Of a stretch of 64,000 bases of DNA, positions 11,027 through 21,371 are shown one piece after another; position 1 is the first letter of the stretch, and the number at the start of each line of letters is the position of its first letter. A program made the position numbers and the translations under genes. The notes beneath the pieces were generated by a model that saw only the letters and a program-made list of their open reading frames with translations, made no database searches and was not told where the DNA came from. Origin of the DNA: Scilla litardierei (lineage: Eukaryota; Streptophyta; Magnoliopsida; Asparagales; Asparagaceae); contig CM061141.1 of the NCBI GenBank assembly GCA_030789695.1, forward strand, positions 277,023,871 to 277,087,870, read 5' to 3'.

Positions 11027-11776
11027 GTGAAGAACATACCGATAGCTACATCAACTTCGTTAGACAAAGATGAAGCAGGTGAAAAGGTTGATCAGAAAAC
11101 ATATCAAGGTATGATCAGTTCTTTGCTATACTTAACTGCTAGCCGACCCGATATAATGGTTAGTGTGTGTGCTTATGCTAGATTTCAATATGATCCTCAG
11201 GAATCACACCTAAAAACAGTAAATGACATATTTAGATATCTTAAAACTACTTTTGACTTTGGACTGTTTTATCCCAAAGGTAGCACATTTGATTTAATTT
11301 CTTATAGTGACTCAGACTATGCTGATTGTAAAGCCACTAGAAAAAGCACAAGTGGAACGTGTCATTTTCTTGGACACTCTCTTGTTTCGTGGTTTAGCAA
11401 AAAGAAAAGTTCAGTCTCACTATCAACTACTGAGGCAGAATATATAGCTGTCGGACTCGCTTGTGCTCAAGTGCTTTGGATGAGACACGTCCTAGTAGAT
11501 TGTGGTATTAATACATCTACATGTGTAAGTTATTCTGATAATAAAAGCATTATTAATCTCACTAAAAACTCTGTTCTTCATCCTAGAACAAAACATATAG
11601 ATATTAGACACAGATTTATAGATGATCACTGTGTCAAAAAGGATGTTGAACTTAAATATGTACCCTCTAAACATCAAGCTGTAGATATTCTCACGAAGCC
11701 CTTGCAAAAGGATGTATTTTCAAAACTTCATCGAGATTTGGGTATCATGGGAGAAAAAGAATTAAGTGCAGATTAA
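11027..11776 (+). pseudogene. pol: RNase H of B-plus, open reading frame
   Basis: This 249-codon open segment is the best-preserved piece of the element. It starts in the RT/RNase H connection (SLLYLTASRPDIM) and contains YSDSDYADC, STTEAEYIA and SYSDNKS (the three acidic residues), the H-R-F-I-D-D-H region and the FTKP-like ending LTKPLQKD. Intact in itself, but upstream frames are broken, so it could only be made as a fragment. Confidence 0.9.
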
Positions 11777-11997
11777 TCTCCTTGTTACTCGTTTGTCATC
11801 TTTTTTATTGACGACAAGGGAGAAAAAAATGGTAAAATGCAAAAATGAGAATGAATATTGTTATGCTAACCATGTTAGATGCAGGGGGAGTATGCATCTA
11901 AGCAGGGGGAGTAAGCTATCTTAACTCATTATTTCATTAAGTTAATATTCGTTCAATTTTATTTTCATTTGGGTGTCATCATCAAAAAGGGAGAGAG
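11777..11997 (+). other. Multiple polypurine tracts before B-plus 3' LTR
   Basis: GCAGGGGGAGTATGC (11884), GCAGGGGGAGTAAGC (11903) and AAAAAGGGAGAGAG directly before the LTR at 11998. Repeated AGGGGGAG blocks are a known Sirevirus feature; the last one should prime plus-strand synthesis. Confidence 0.8.
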
Positions 11998-13808
11998 TGA
12001 TGGGAAATTGAATCTCACCCCTAAGTGGTTTTGATGATGAGCACACCAAATGATATTAGTGTACTAATTACACTATTACTCAAGTGTGCAGGTTGTTCGA
12101 ACAATAAGCTTTCACGCATAGTCCAAAGAAGCTCAATTACACTCAAAAGACGAAGACGAATTTGCTAGCTCCATGGCAAGCACAAGTATAGCTCAATGAT
12201 GAAGCTCATGCAAGTGCTCAAGCTTAATAAAGAAGAAGCTCAAATTCAAGAGAAGCGTACATTCACTTCTATCATCTGATTAGCTTCTTGAAGACTCTTC
12301 TTAGTCAAGTGTGTGAGTTTTATTTCTTAGAAACTATGTTAAAGCCAAAGTAAAATATTGCACACACACACACACAATTGATTTCAAAACAAAATGTTTT
12401 TAAATGTTTTCAAATATTTTAAAAACTCTTGAGAGCATTTGCTATCTATTCTATATCTTAGTAGTCAACCTCCATTCACGCAGGAGTTGATTACATCTTT
12501 GCTAGCTGAGTTTCAATGAAAACTGCTCTGGGAGTCGACTACCAGATGAGGGAGTCAACTACCAACTGGAAGCAGAATTTCTACTGAAATTCTCTGGGAG
12601 TCGACTACCACCCTTAGGGAGTCGACTACCAGCTGTCGTTTTTTTCCATGTTTTTGACTTCCTGATTTCACTCTTCATTCCTTGATTTATGAATCAAAAG
12701 TCAAATGTTTTGAATTTCAAATTCATATCTGAAACTCTATAAATAAACCCCTTTGAGATCATTTTTCTATACACCTAAACTCTCTATTCTCTATTGAGCT
12801 AAACTCTATTCTAAAGATCTCTCGTCGTTTTATTGCTCTTAACGCTAATAGACAGTTCTGTTTTTTAATTCTGATCTCTATTCTTATTCTGAAGTTATTC
12901 CTGTTTTTAGATCTATATATTTGATTTGGCTATTTTTAAATTTTTTAAAAAATCCGTGTTCTTCAATTTTCATTTCTTGAAAGGATTTTGAAAAGCTATA
13001 GATCTAAGGTCACAACGAATAAACTCATATTCTTTGTGTGATCTAAAAGATCTATTTAAATTCTTTTAGCAACGTAACATTATATTTACTTTGGCTATAG
13101 AATTTTTCGGTGTAATCTAATCTCCACTAGTTATTGTGGTGAGTTGGAAACTTTGTTTTATTTGTGGATTCCCTTGGTTGTAAGGGACGGGAAAATCCTA
13201 GACAAGTCTATGTGGTTGGAAATCCTGATCAAGGCTAGGTCGTTGGAAAATCCTAACAAGTGAAGTTAGGTAATTGTATTGCTAAGGCAATAATGGATTA
13301 AATCTCGTACCGGACTGGTCGGGGACTGGACGTACCCAAGTTGTGGGAAACCAGGATAAAATCGCGTGTCTCTGCGTTTGTCTTTTTCTGTGATTGTTTA
13401 TCTTTGTTGTACAAGCATTTTATTTCATTTGCTAACAGTTGTATCTTTGTAATTTATTCTTTATAATTGCAAAGTTTACTTGTTGAAAATCCGATGTGTA
13501 AATGATCACTCCATATTTTATACCTTTTTTCTGCATGTTTGCATGCCATTTTGATCGCCCATATCGCGTTTTTCATGATTATTCGACAATATTGTGATAC
13601 TTTCCACTATTTCTTGTTTTTGTCGTATTTCAGGAAATATGGAGCGATTTGGAGCGATTTTGAGATCAAGGGGTTTGCAATCGCTCAGGAGTGTCATCCA
13701 CGGCTCATTTGAGGGCTTATCAGCGATGGAGGATGAGTGGAAGAAGAAGGAAATCAATAGGAGCGACGAAGAGGCAAAAAGAAGAGAAACAGGCATTTCA
13801 GCACATCA

Positions 13809-14075
13809 CTCGGCCGAGCAGAATAGCCACTCAACCGAACAAGAAGTCCCACTCGGCCGACCAAAACGGATACGCACACAGAGTTAATTTCAGCGTATAC
13901 TCGGCCAAACGAAGATAGCCTACTCGGCCGAATGAGAAATCTCACTCGCCCGAGTGGTACAGGGAAATTGTCCAGAGAAAGGCCGAAGTTGCTGTAATTT
14001 TCAGAGATCATGTCGAAGGTCACTCGGCCGAACGATAAAGCCACTCGACCGAATGGATAAGTCTACTCGGCCGAG
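13809..14075. promoter_or_regulatory. Triads of CTCGGCCGAG palindromes
   Basis: CTCGGCCGAG and near copies start at 13809, 13830, 13852; 13900, 13923, 13945; 14023, 14044, 14066. Steps are 21 and 22, 23 and 22, 21 and 22. They lie in U3, upstream of a TATA-like TATTTAAAT at about 14212. Confidence 0.75.
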
Positions 14076-15244
14076 CCATCCCCCGAAGACATACCATGAA
14101 ACATCCGAAGTTACTGTATTTTTACAGGGTTTGATCCGCCTGCTGCTAGGGTTGCGATTTCTGGGCTGCGCAGGGGCATTTTTGGCACGTTTTTTGGACG
14201 ATTTTAGAGGGTATTTAAATCCAGTTTTTGCCCTAGTTTGAGGAGCTTTTGAACAATTAATTTTTAGACTTTCTTTTAGGGATTTGAGGGCGACTCTTTG
14301 GTGAATTCTCAGCTGGAAATCATTGGCATCTACATTGGTTTGTCTATTCCTATTGAAAACTCTATTTTTATGCATTATTTCTCTTTTGCAATGAATTATG
14401 CCGTGATTTTTGTTGATTTTTCTGAGATTTGCATGATGTCTAGTGAGTAGTGCCGCCGTCCTAGGGCGTAGGGATGAACCCTATGGACCCTATTTCTAAA
14501 TTATGATGAATTTGTGGAATTGTTGCTAGAATTGATTAGGGTTAGGTTGTGATTGATTAATTACGGATAGCTAGGAATTCATATCGATTGGGATTTGCAA
14601 GAGATTGGATCCCAATTGATAGGAAGGCCTAGATATTCGATTTAGATTGACAATTGGATTTCCCTAGGAGTGGTTTGCAAGAGATTAGACCAAAGCTAGG
14701 ATTTTTAATTGTGATTCTATACCATATTCGCTTGCAAGAGATTGGACGGATAGGAACTATCATAACCTAGGTTATAGCTTGAGTTTGCACTAGAGTGGAC
14801 TCGAGATATGATTGAACAATGATGTCGTTCTTTACGCTAGCGGCTTAGGCTAAGGTTTGCACGAGAGTGGGCTCTATCCTAGTTTTGCTATAAACCGGAA
14901 ATAGCGCGAGAGCGTGAGCTTGGTTCTACATTAAGTTGTGACTAGTTCACCCATATTCAAGTTAGCAATAATGAAACTTATGAGTCACAATGATGAGAGA
15001 CGGTCCGTAGTGGGGATTCCCTATCCCTAGACGTTTTATTAAATTGATATTTCTCTTGATATTTGAACAATTGTGATTGTTATACCCCCAAACTATTCTC
15101 GTTTCTCTTGATAGCTAGGTGATTGGAAAGAGACACGGTCATTTGTTCCTCCCTGAGTTCGAAACCCGCTCGCCGCTACACCGTGCGCTTGCGGTAAAAC
15201 TACAAGTTGTTTTTCGGGTGTACACTCGGACGCGATCAAGTTTT

Positions 15245-15262
15245 TGGCGCCGTTGTCGGGGA
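15245..15262 (+). other. Primer-binding site (tRNA-Asp type)
   Basis: TGGCGCCGTTGTCGGGGA, one base different from the complement of the plant tRNA-Asp 3' end; the usual primer site of Athila elements. Confidence 0.85.
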
Positions 15263-15574
15263 TTTATCTCCGTGTAATTTGCACCATAGCTAGGTCTCTC
15301 TAGGGTTACATTTTGGATCGATCAGTAAACGATCTCTGTGAAAAGATCTTTGTAAAGATCTCTTGTAATCTTATTTGATTGTAATTCATTTTCTTATTAT
15401 TTGTTAAGATTACATTGTTGATTAAGAACCAAGCGTAGATCACTCTACTTGGTTTCTTAGGCAACATTAGAAGGGTTTTATTTGTGCTTATTAACAAATC
15501 GAAAAAGTTTACTATTTATACAATACTATTCGACTCCACCTTCTAGTGTTGTTTGCCATCCACAGGATCCAACA

Positions 15575-15863
15575 CATGCATGTTCCTGAGTTTGCATACA
15601 ACCCTCACATGTCTAATGCTTATCAACCTCCATCTTCATATGCTAGAACTCATGCTTCTAGGAGGCATGCACCACATAGAAATCAATCGAATGTGCATGC
15701 AACTAGGAAATGGACACCCAAAACATACACAATTTGGGGTCCTAAGAACACTAGCATAATTGATAGGAATGCTTATGTTGATTCCTATTTTAATGATGTA
15801 ATAAATAGTGGTAATTATGTTGGGAAGCGAAAGTTCACTTGGACTTGGCTTCCAAATGGCTAA
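15575..15863 (+). pseudogene. gag: gag of A-young, 3' part
   Basis: Continues the histidine-rich tail cut at 5709 after one copy of the CATGC duplication, in the same frame. Residues are rich in His, Tyr and Asn, then WTPKTYTIWGPKN and a tail ending WLPNG, the usual link to the protease in Sireviruses. Confidence 0.8.
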
Positions 15864-15893
15864 TCCCATTGGACCCAACAAAGCTTAGGTACC

Positions 15894-17513
15894 ATGAGCT
15901 TATGGTATACTATGTATGTACCCAAGAAAAAGAAAGAGAGCAATAAAAGTCGTATTAGCTCTAAAAGGACAGTACAGATACTCGATAGTGGTTGCTCAAA
16001 ACACATGACTGGAGATCCTACATTGCTCTCCGAAGTGATTTGCATCAAGAATGGTGCAACGGTCACTTTTGGAGGTAATCAAAAGGGAACTATCATTGGA
16101 GTGGGTAAAGTCGGTAATCCCTCCAACCCACTTATTACAAATGTTTATTTAGTTAGTGGTTTATGTCATAACCTTATCTCCATTAGTCAACTTTGTGACA
16201 AGGGTTACAAGGTTAACTTTGGAGAGGGTATGTGTAAAATTGTCGATATTAATTCTCATATTTTATTTACCGGTATTACGCATAAAAACATTTATTATTT
16301 AAGCTTGCCTAAAACCATAGAATATTGCTTAGTTGCTAATACAAATGAACAACTATTATGGCATCGCCGTTTTGGTCATGTTCATTTTAAGCACTTATAT
16401 AAGTTAGCTAAGCATGACCTAGTAAAAGGTTTTCCGAAAATTGTTTTTAGTAAGAAAAACTTTTGTCATTCTTATCAAAGAGGTAAACTAAGTAAATCAC
16501 CTTTCAAACTTAAAGATGGCATATCTTCTAAGAGGCCCCCAGCATTACTTCATCTAGATTTATTTGGGCCAACTAGAACCGCCTCTTTAGGTAATGCTCA
16601 TTATAGATTAGTTGTCATTGACGACTTCTCTAGATTTACTTAGGTTTCATTTTTAACCAATAAGAATGAAGCTTTTGAAGAGTTTACTATATTTGCAAAG
16701 AATATTCAAAATTTCTTAAGATCCACCATTATCATTATTCGTAGTAATCATGGAGGAGAATTTGAGAATGAGTCTTTCACTGAGTTTTGTGATGACAACG
16801 GGATTACTCACAAATTTTCTTTTCCTCCCGCACCATTTGTAGAGAGAAAGAATAGGACCCTAATAGAATGTGCACGTACCATACTCCATGATAGTCATCT
16901 TGGACTACAATTTTGGGCGGAGGCAGTGCACACAGCATATTATGTGCTTAATAGGATCCTAGTGAGACCCCGAACGAACAAAACTTGTTTTGAGTTATTT
17001 TATGATAAAAACCCACAAGTTAAATATTTTCGAGTTTTTGATTCAAAATGTTTTATAAAGAACACTTTTGGAAACTTAGATAAATTTGAGCCAAGATCCG
17101 ATGAAGAAATTTTTGTTGGATATTCCACACGTAGCAAAGCCTACTGGATATACAACAAAACCTCTTCAACGATTGAGGAATCACTACACGTATCATTTTA
17201 TGAAGATTTTGATTTTCCTCATGTTGTTGATGATAGTGTAAATGGTTTATATGATTCCATTAGTAATGTTAAAATTAATGATTCTATTATTGAGACTAAC
17301 AATACTAATGAAATTGTTGAAGATATTCCAAGTGATGCAGGAATTCTCAAAGCTTATCCAACCGTTCGTAATCACCCCCATGACCAAATTATTGGAGATA
17401 TGGTGTGGGTGTACGAACGAGATCAAGAATTGATGAATTCTCTCATTGTGCATTTGTTTCTACCATTGAGCCAAAGAACATCCCAGAAGCGTGTTAAGAT
17501 AGCTCTTGGATAA
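15894..17513 (+). pseudogene. pol: Protease and integrase of A-young
   Basis: One frame holds both domains with a single stop (16642, in the DDFSRFT*VSF region, where Trp is expected). The protease active site is DSGCSKHMT (about 15985). The GAG-pre-integrase zinc motif has HRRFGHVH, but the second Cys of the Cys pair is Tyr (FCHSYQRGK). The integrase core has LHLDLFGP (first Asp). RSNHGGEF has Asn in place of the second catalytic Asp. VERKNRT (Glu) is preceded by an in-frame loss of a few residues (PPAPF). So even the open parts would be catalytically dead. A frameshift at about 17510 separates it from RT. Confidence 0.9.
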
Positions 17514-17518
17514 TTGCA

Positions 17519-18295
17519 ATGGAAGAAGAACTCATGCAATTTGATAGAAATAAAGTTTGGGAGCTCGTTCCTCTTCCAAGTGGTCACCAAGTGATTGGGA
17601 CCAAGTGGATTTTTAAGAACAAGACCGATGAGAAGGAGGTCATCACAAGGAATAAAGCAAGGTTAGTAGCTCAATGCTATCAGCAAAAGGAAAGTATTGA
17701 TTTCGAATAATCTTTTGCCACCGTAGCTAGATTAGAAGCTATTAGATTGCTTTTATCTTTTGCATCGCATAAAAATTTTAAGTTATTTCAAATGGATGTT
17801 AAAAGTGCATTTTTAAATGGTATTGTTAATGAAGAAGTTTATTTTTCTCAACCACCCGGTTTCATTCATGAAAAATTTCCAACCCATGTTTTCAAACTTA
17901 AGAAAGCGTTATATAGGTTGAGACAAGCTCCTAGAGCTTGGTATAATCGACTCAAAACCTTTCTTTTGGATTTAGGTTTTAAAATAGGTGAAGTTGATTC
18001 AACTCTTTTCATTAAAGATTATGAAAATGACATCTTATTAATTCAAGTTTATGTAGACGATATAATATTTGGTTCTACTAACTTTAATTTTTGCCAAGAA
18101 TTTTCTAAGTCTATAAAGGATGAATTCGAAATGAGCAATATGGGTGAGCTCAACTACTTCCTTGGACTACAAATTCGGCAAATGAAGGATGTGACTTTCA
18201 GACATCAAATTAAGTACACCAGGGAGCTTATCAAGCCATTCGGGATGGAATCATCTTCAAGCAAAAGGACTCCCATGAGTACGACAACACATTAA
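17519..18295 (+). pseudogene. pol: Reverse transcriptase of A-young
   Basis: Copies the RNA into cDNA. WELVPLPSGHQVIGTKWIF starts the domain. One in-frame stop (17708, after IDFE) precedes a fully open remainder with FQMDVKSAFLNG, QAPRAWYNRL and the catalytic YVDDIIFGS, then the connection region to TPMSTTTH. Apart from the stop all RT blocks look intact. Confidence 0.9.
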
Positions 18296-18388
18296 CACAA
18301 GGATTAGAACGGGAAAGATGTAGACGTTTGTTTATATCGAGGTATGATCAGTAGCTTACTTTACTAAACTGCTAGTAGGCCCGATATC

Positions 18389-18974
18389 ATGTTTTCTGTA
18401 TGCCTTTGTGCTAGATATCAAGCTAGACCTAAAGAGTCACGCATGATTGCGGTTAAACGAATTTTTCGTTACCTTAATCATTCACTAGATTATGGGTTAC
18501 TTTACCCTAAGTCTAGCACATATGAGTTAATCTCATGTAGTGATGCCGACGTTGCCGGATGCAAATCCGATAGGAAGAGTACTAGTGGCACTTGCCATTT
18601 TCTAGGAAATTACCTAGTTTCTTGGTTTTTTAAGAAACAGAACTCGGTATCATTGTCCATGCCTGAAGCAAAATATATTGCCGCAGGTCTTGCATGTGCA
18701 CAAGTTCTTTGGATGAGACACACACTTAAAGACTATGGTGTCAATTGTGATACTTGCTCTTTGTCTTTCCAAGAATCTGGTACATCACTCTCATACCAAA
18801 CATATAGATGTGAGACACCATTTTATTAATGATCATATAGCTAAGAAGGACATCATCTTATAGTACATTGAAACCCAAAAACAAATCGCCGACATCTTCA
18901 CCAAACCTCTTTAAGAAGACTCATTTGTGAGGTTGCGTGGAGAATTAGGGATTATGGGTGAATCTGAATTCTAG
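18389..18974 (+). pseudogene. pol: RNase H of A-young
   Basis: Begins near RPDIMFSVCLCARYQ (18376) and includes CSDADVAGC, SMPEAKYIA (the Glu of TTEAEY is kept but neighbours changed) and a frame loss near 18760, after which HHFINDHI and FTKPL can be read in another frame with stops. It ends LGIMGESEF at 18974. Broken. The same end in A-old is the target of A-young itself. Confidence 0.85.
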
Positions 18975-19869
18975 GTGTTCATACATTCATGTTACATCAT
19001 GCTTGAACCCATTTTATCATTTTACTTCTCTTGCTTTTTCAAGCTATATGTTTCACATATATTTTTAAGAGATGTATTTGAGATTTTGATGATTTCGGTT
19101 GTTTGGATTAATTTACGTGATTCATATGTTAATTTATAATATTTTGATATTGATTTCTTGATTTGTGTTGTGTTAGAGTATAGGTCCTAGGGTGAGTTGT
19201 CTCTATCCTCTGGATTTTAACCTCACTGTACATTTTTGGACCAGGACAGACGACTGTCATTCCTTCGACAATCGCCTGCCCAAACTCAAATTTTCTTGCT
19301 GCAGACTGTATTTTTTGCACAGGAGACAGATGAACATTTTCCAGTCGACTGTCTCTGCGACAGGCGACTGCAAGTTGGTCATCTACCACATGTCCAAATC
19401 TTGAGATGTCTCTGTTTTATCATCAGAATTTTTGATACTCTGTCAGACGAATGTTGTGTAACTTACAGTCGACTGTCTGTCAACCCAAGCTAATCTCTAT
19501 CCAATCTACCAGTCGACTGACGATTGTTCATCAATCGACTGTCAACATTTGTGGCGGTTCGTTAACTTGATCTGAGCCGTCAATTTTTCGATCCAACGGC
19601 CCTGATTCTTTTGACCCCATCTTATAATCTCGAGGGTCGTCGGTTCATTTCAGTTATTGTCTCTCATCCGACTCGACTTCCCTCGTCTCCCCCTTCGATT
19701 TTCAACCGTTGCCGTCGATATCTCGTTAATTCGAAGCTCCAGTCTCCGATCACTCTTCCAAATCGTTCGATTGCTTGTTCGGTTGTCTCCTTCTCCGTCG
19801 ATCGTCGAGGATTAGGTATCTTTTCGTTTATCGATTCGTTCGTACCCTACTTTCCATCGATCAGTCTTC
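18975..19869 (+). promoter_or_regulatory. Region between pol and 3' ORF with second palindrome array
   Basis: No coding region. Sites of the LTR-type decamer start at 19247, 19269; 19320, 19342, 19361 and about 19383; 19444, 19466; 19510, 19532. Steps of 22 and 19 and a cluster period of 124 (19320 to 19444) match the LTR array. Upstream of the 3' ORF at 19870, so it may be an internal promoter or enhancer; that is inference. Confidence 0.6.
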
Positions 19870-20379
19870 ATGGATCCCGTGAATCCGATGTCCTCTGGGG
19901 AGTATTTGGGAATTTCAGTAGCCGACCCTCTTCCCTCAGCTACTGATATTGAACCCACTCCGCCGCTTGTTGACCAGCCACCCTCTCCTCCACCTTCAGT
20001 TTCGTCCGATGACACTCTCCTCGCTCAACTGTATGAGTGAGTCTATTCACTGGAAACGAAAGTTTCAGACATTGATATGAAGCTTTTGCTCCTTCTAGAG
20101 CTAAACTATAAGTTGTTTCTATATCACGGCTTTCCTATTCCGGCCGCCCTCCAAGCTATGTTTCCTCCTTCTGAGGATACTACCCATTCTGTTGTCCCTC
20201 CTCCTCCAGGCTTTGAGCCTTTGTCTACTGTTGTTCTGCCCTCTGTGCCTAATCATGTGGAGTCTCCCACTGCTGGTGCATCGTCATCAAAGAGGAAAGC
20301 TCATATGTGTCCTACTCGTCGCTCGTCCAGATTGATGTTTCGACGTTCTGGCCGCCCTTCACACTCATCTATCATCTAG
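19870..20379 (+). pseudogene. 3' (env-position) ORF of A-young, shortened
   Basis: ATG at 19870 (MDPVNPMSSGEYLG). The frame is open to 20379 except for one TGA at 20038. The N-terminal part is Pro/Ser-rich; the C-terminal part has a short helical segment (KVSDIDMKLLLLLELNYKL), then FPIPAALQAMFPP and a basic Ser/Arg-rich end. The helical segment and IPAALQ block are shared with the C-terminal part of the longer A-old copy (25500-25620), but the central domain of that copy is missing. Sireviruses often carry an ORF here that has been called env-like; no clear signal peptide or membrane segment is visible, so the function is unknown. Confidence 0.55.
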
Positions 20380-20564
20380 ATTGACTGATGCTGCTCTACA
20401 TCGACTCATTATAGGATTTTTGTTTATGTTATGATTTGAGTGTCAGTCTGTATTTTTTTCTTGTTTTGAGTTCTGATGGATGATGTATGTATGTCGATCA
20501 TATACTTTTGGATGTACTTGGAGTTTGTCGTTGTATCATTTTGTGCTCCTTGTCATTTTGGATT

Positions 20565-20618
20565 ATATATATATATATCTGTGTGTGTGTGTGTGTGTGT
20601 ATACATATATATATATAC

Positions 20619-20684
<66 letters not shown>

Positions 20685-20685
20685 G
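20565..20685. repeat. AT/GT microsatellite
   Basis: (TA)n, then (TG)n, then repeats of CATATATATATA. Tyr/Ile-rich open frames across it are artefacts of the repeat. Confidence 0.95.
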
Positions 20686-21371
20686 AAATTGTGTTTACTT
20701 CATATGCTGCTTCACACTTTGTCTAATCTTTTATGTTAATTGTGTGAACATTGTGAAATTGTCTCTCTTTATATGCTATATTTTATACATGATGTGATGT
20801 GAGACGTTTTTCTCATTTGAATTGAAATGTTGATATTGGACTCTCGTTCCTTTAGTCAACTAAGATTTCTTGTGTTTATGAGTTTTTGGTATATATATCA
20901 ATGAGATGCCCCTTCGTGATTATTTTATTTTTGATTTTATGTTGGCATCGCAATTGATATACATCCTATCTTTAGACTCTCATGATAGTTTTAGTACTTA
21001 TTTATCACGATTGTTGTTGTTATTCTACTCCTGCCTTTTTGGATAATGCCATAGGGGGAGAGAAATAAACATCTCATAATTATGTGCTAAGTGGATTCTA
21101 ATTCTAAACTTGAATCTAAGATAGAAGTTGTCTTAGATTCAAGGGGAGTAAGATATAATGAACTTGGATTATAAAATCCTAGATTTCAAGATTTCAAGAA
21201 AATCATTTCATTCATTCATTTCTTACTTACTTGCTTCAATTGATCTATAGATGCCCTTATATACATTGAATAACTTGATTGACATCTATGTAGGGAGGAG
21301 TAAGTTTTTCATCAAGCACAATTATTTATCCTTTTGTTTTTATTTGTTTGTCATCATCAAAAGGGGGAGAA
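20686..21371 (+). other. 3' untranslated region of A-young with polypurine tracts
   Basis: Non-coding. AGGGGGAGAGAAATAAAC (21055), CAAGGGGAGTAAG (21140) and AAAAGGGGGAGAA directly before the LTR at 21372. The same blocks recur in A-old at 53498 and 53581. Confidence 0.75.

Larger units (their letters stand above)
13503..15324 (+). mobile_element. Truncated Athila-type element: LTR plus primer site only
   Basis: Starts TGATCACTCC and ends GGATCGATCA, with target duplication GTAAA at 13498-13502 and 15325-15329. The LTR is 13503-15238 (1736 bp) and resembles the start of the LTR at 27291 (TGAT...CCATATTTTA). It is followed by a tRNA-Asp primer site and only about 60 bp of internal sequence. 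The last bases repeat the LTR end GCGATCA as TCGATCA. The simplest reading is an element whose internal region and nearly all of the 3' LTR were deleted, leaving its last few bases. Confidence 0.8.
5710..15574 (+). mobile_element. B-plus: second Sirevirus family, inserted in A-young gag
   Basis: LTRs are 5710-7456 (1747 bp) and 11998-15574 (1750 bp once the nested element and its duplication are removed). The target duplication CATGC is at 5705-5709 and 15575-15579, and A-young gag continues across it. Inside are a tRNA-Met primer site, gag, copia-order pol and several polypurine tracts. The two near-equal LTRs plus an open RNase H suggest moderate age; earlier pol domains are frameshifted. 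Confidence 0.93.
11998..15574 (+). repeat. 3' LTR of B-plus, interrupted
   Basis: Same sequence as 5710-7456, split at 13502/15330 by the Athila-type insertion. Without insertion and one duplication copy it is 1750 bp. Palindrome pairs at 12530-12630; microsatellite-like CA run at 12361-12376. Confidence 0.92.

Noticed and set aside
20041..20379. Separate small gene starting at 20077
   Set aside because: Same frame as 19870-20040 with one stop between; better seen as one broken ORF.
20476..20739. Tyr/Ile-rich short proteins
   Set aside because: Translation of the TA/TG microsatellite in three frames.
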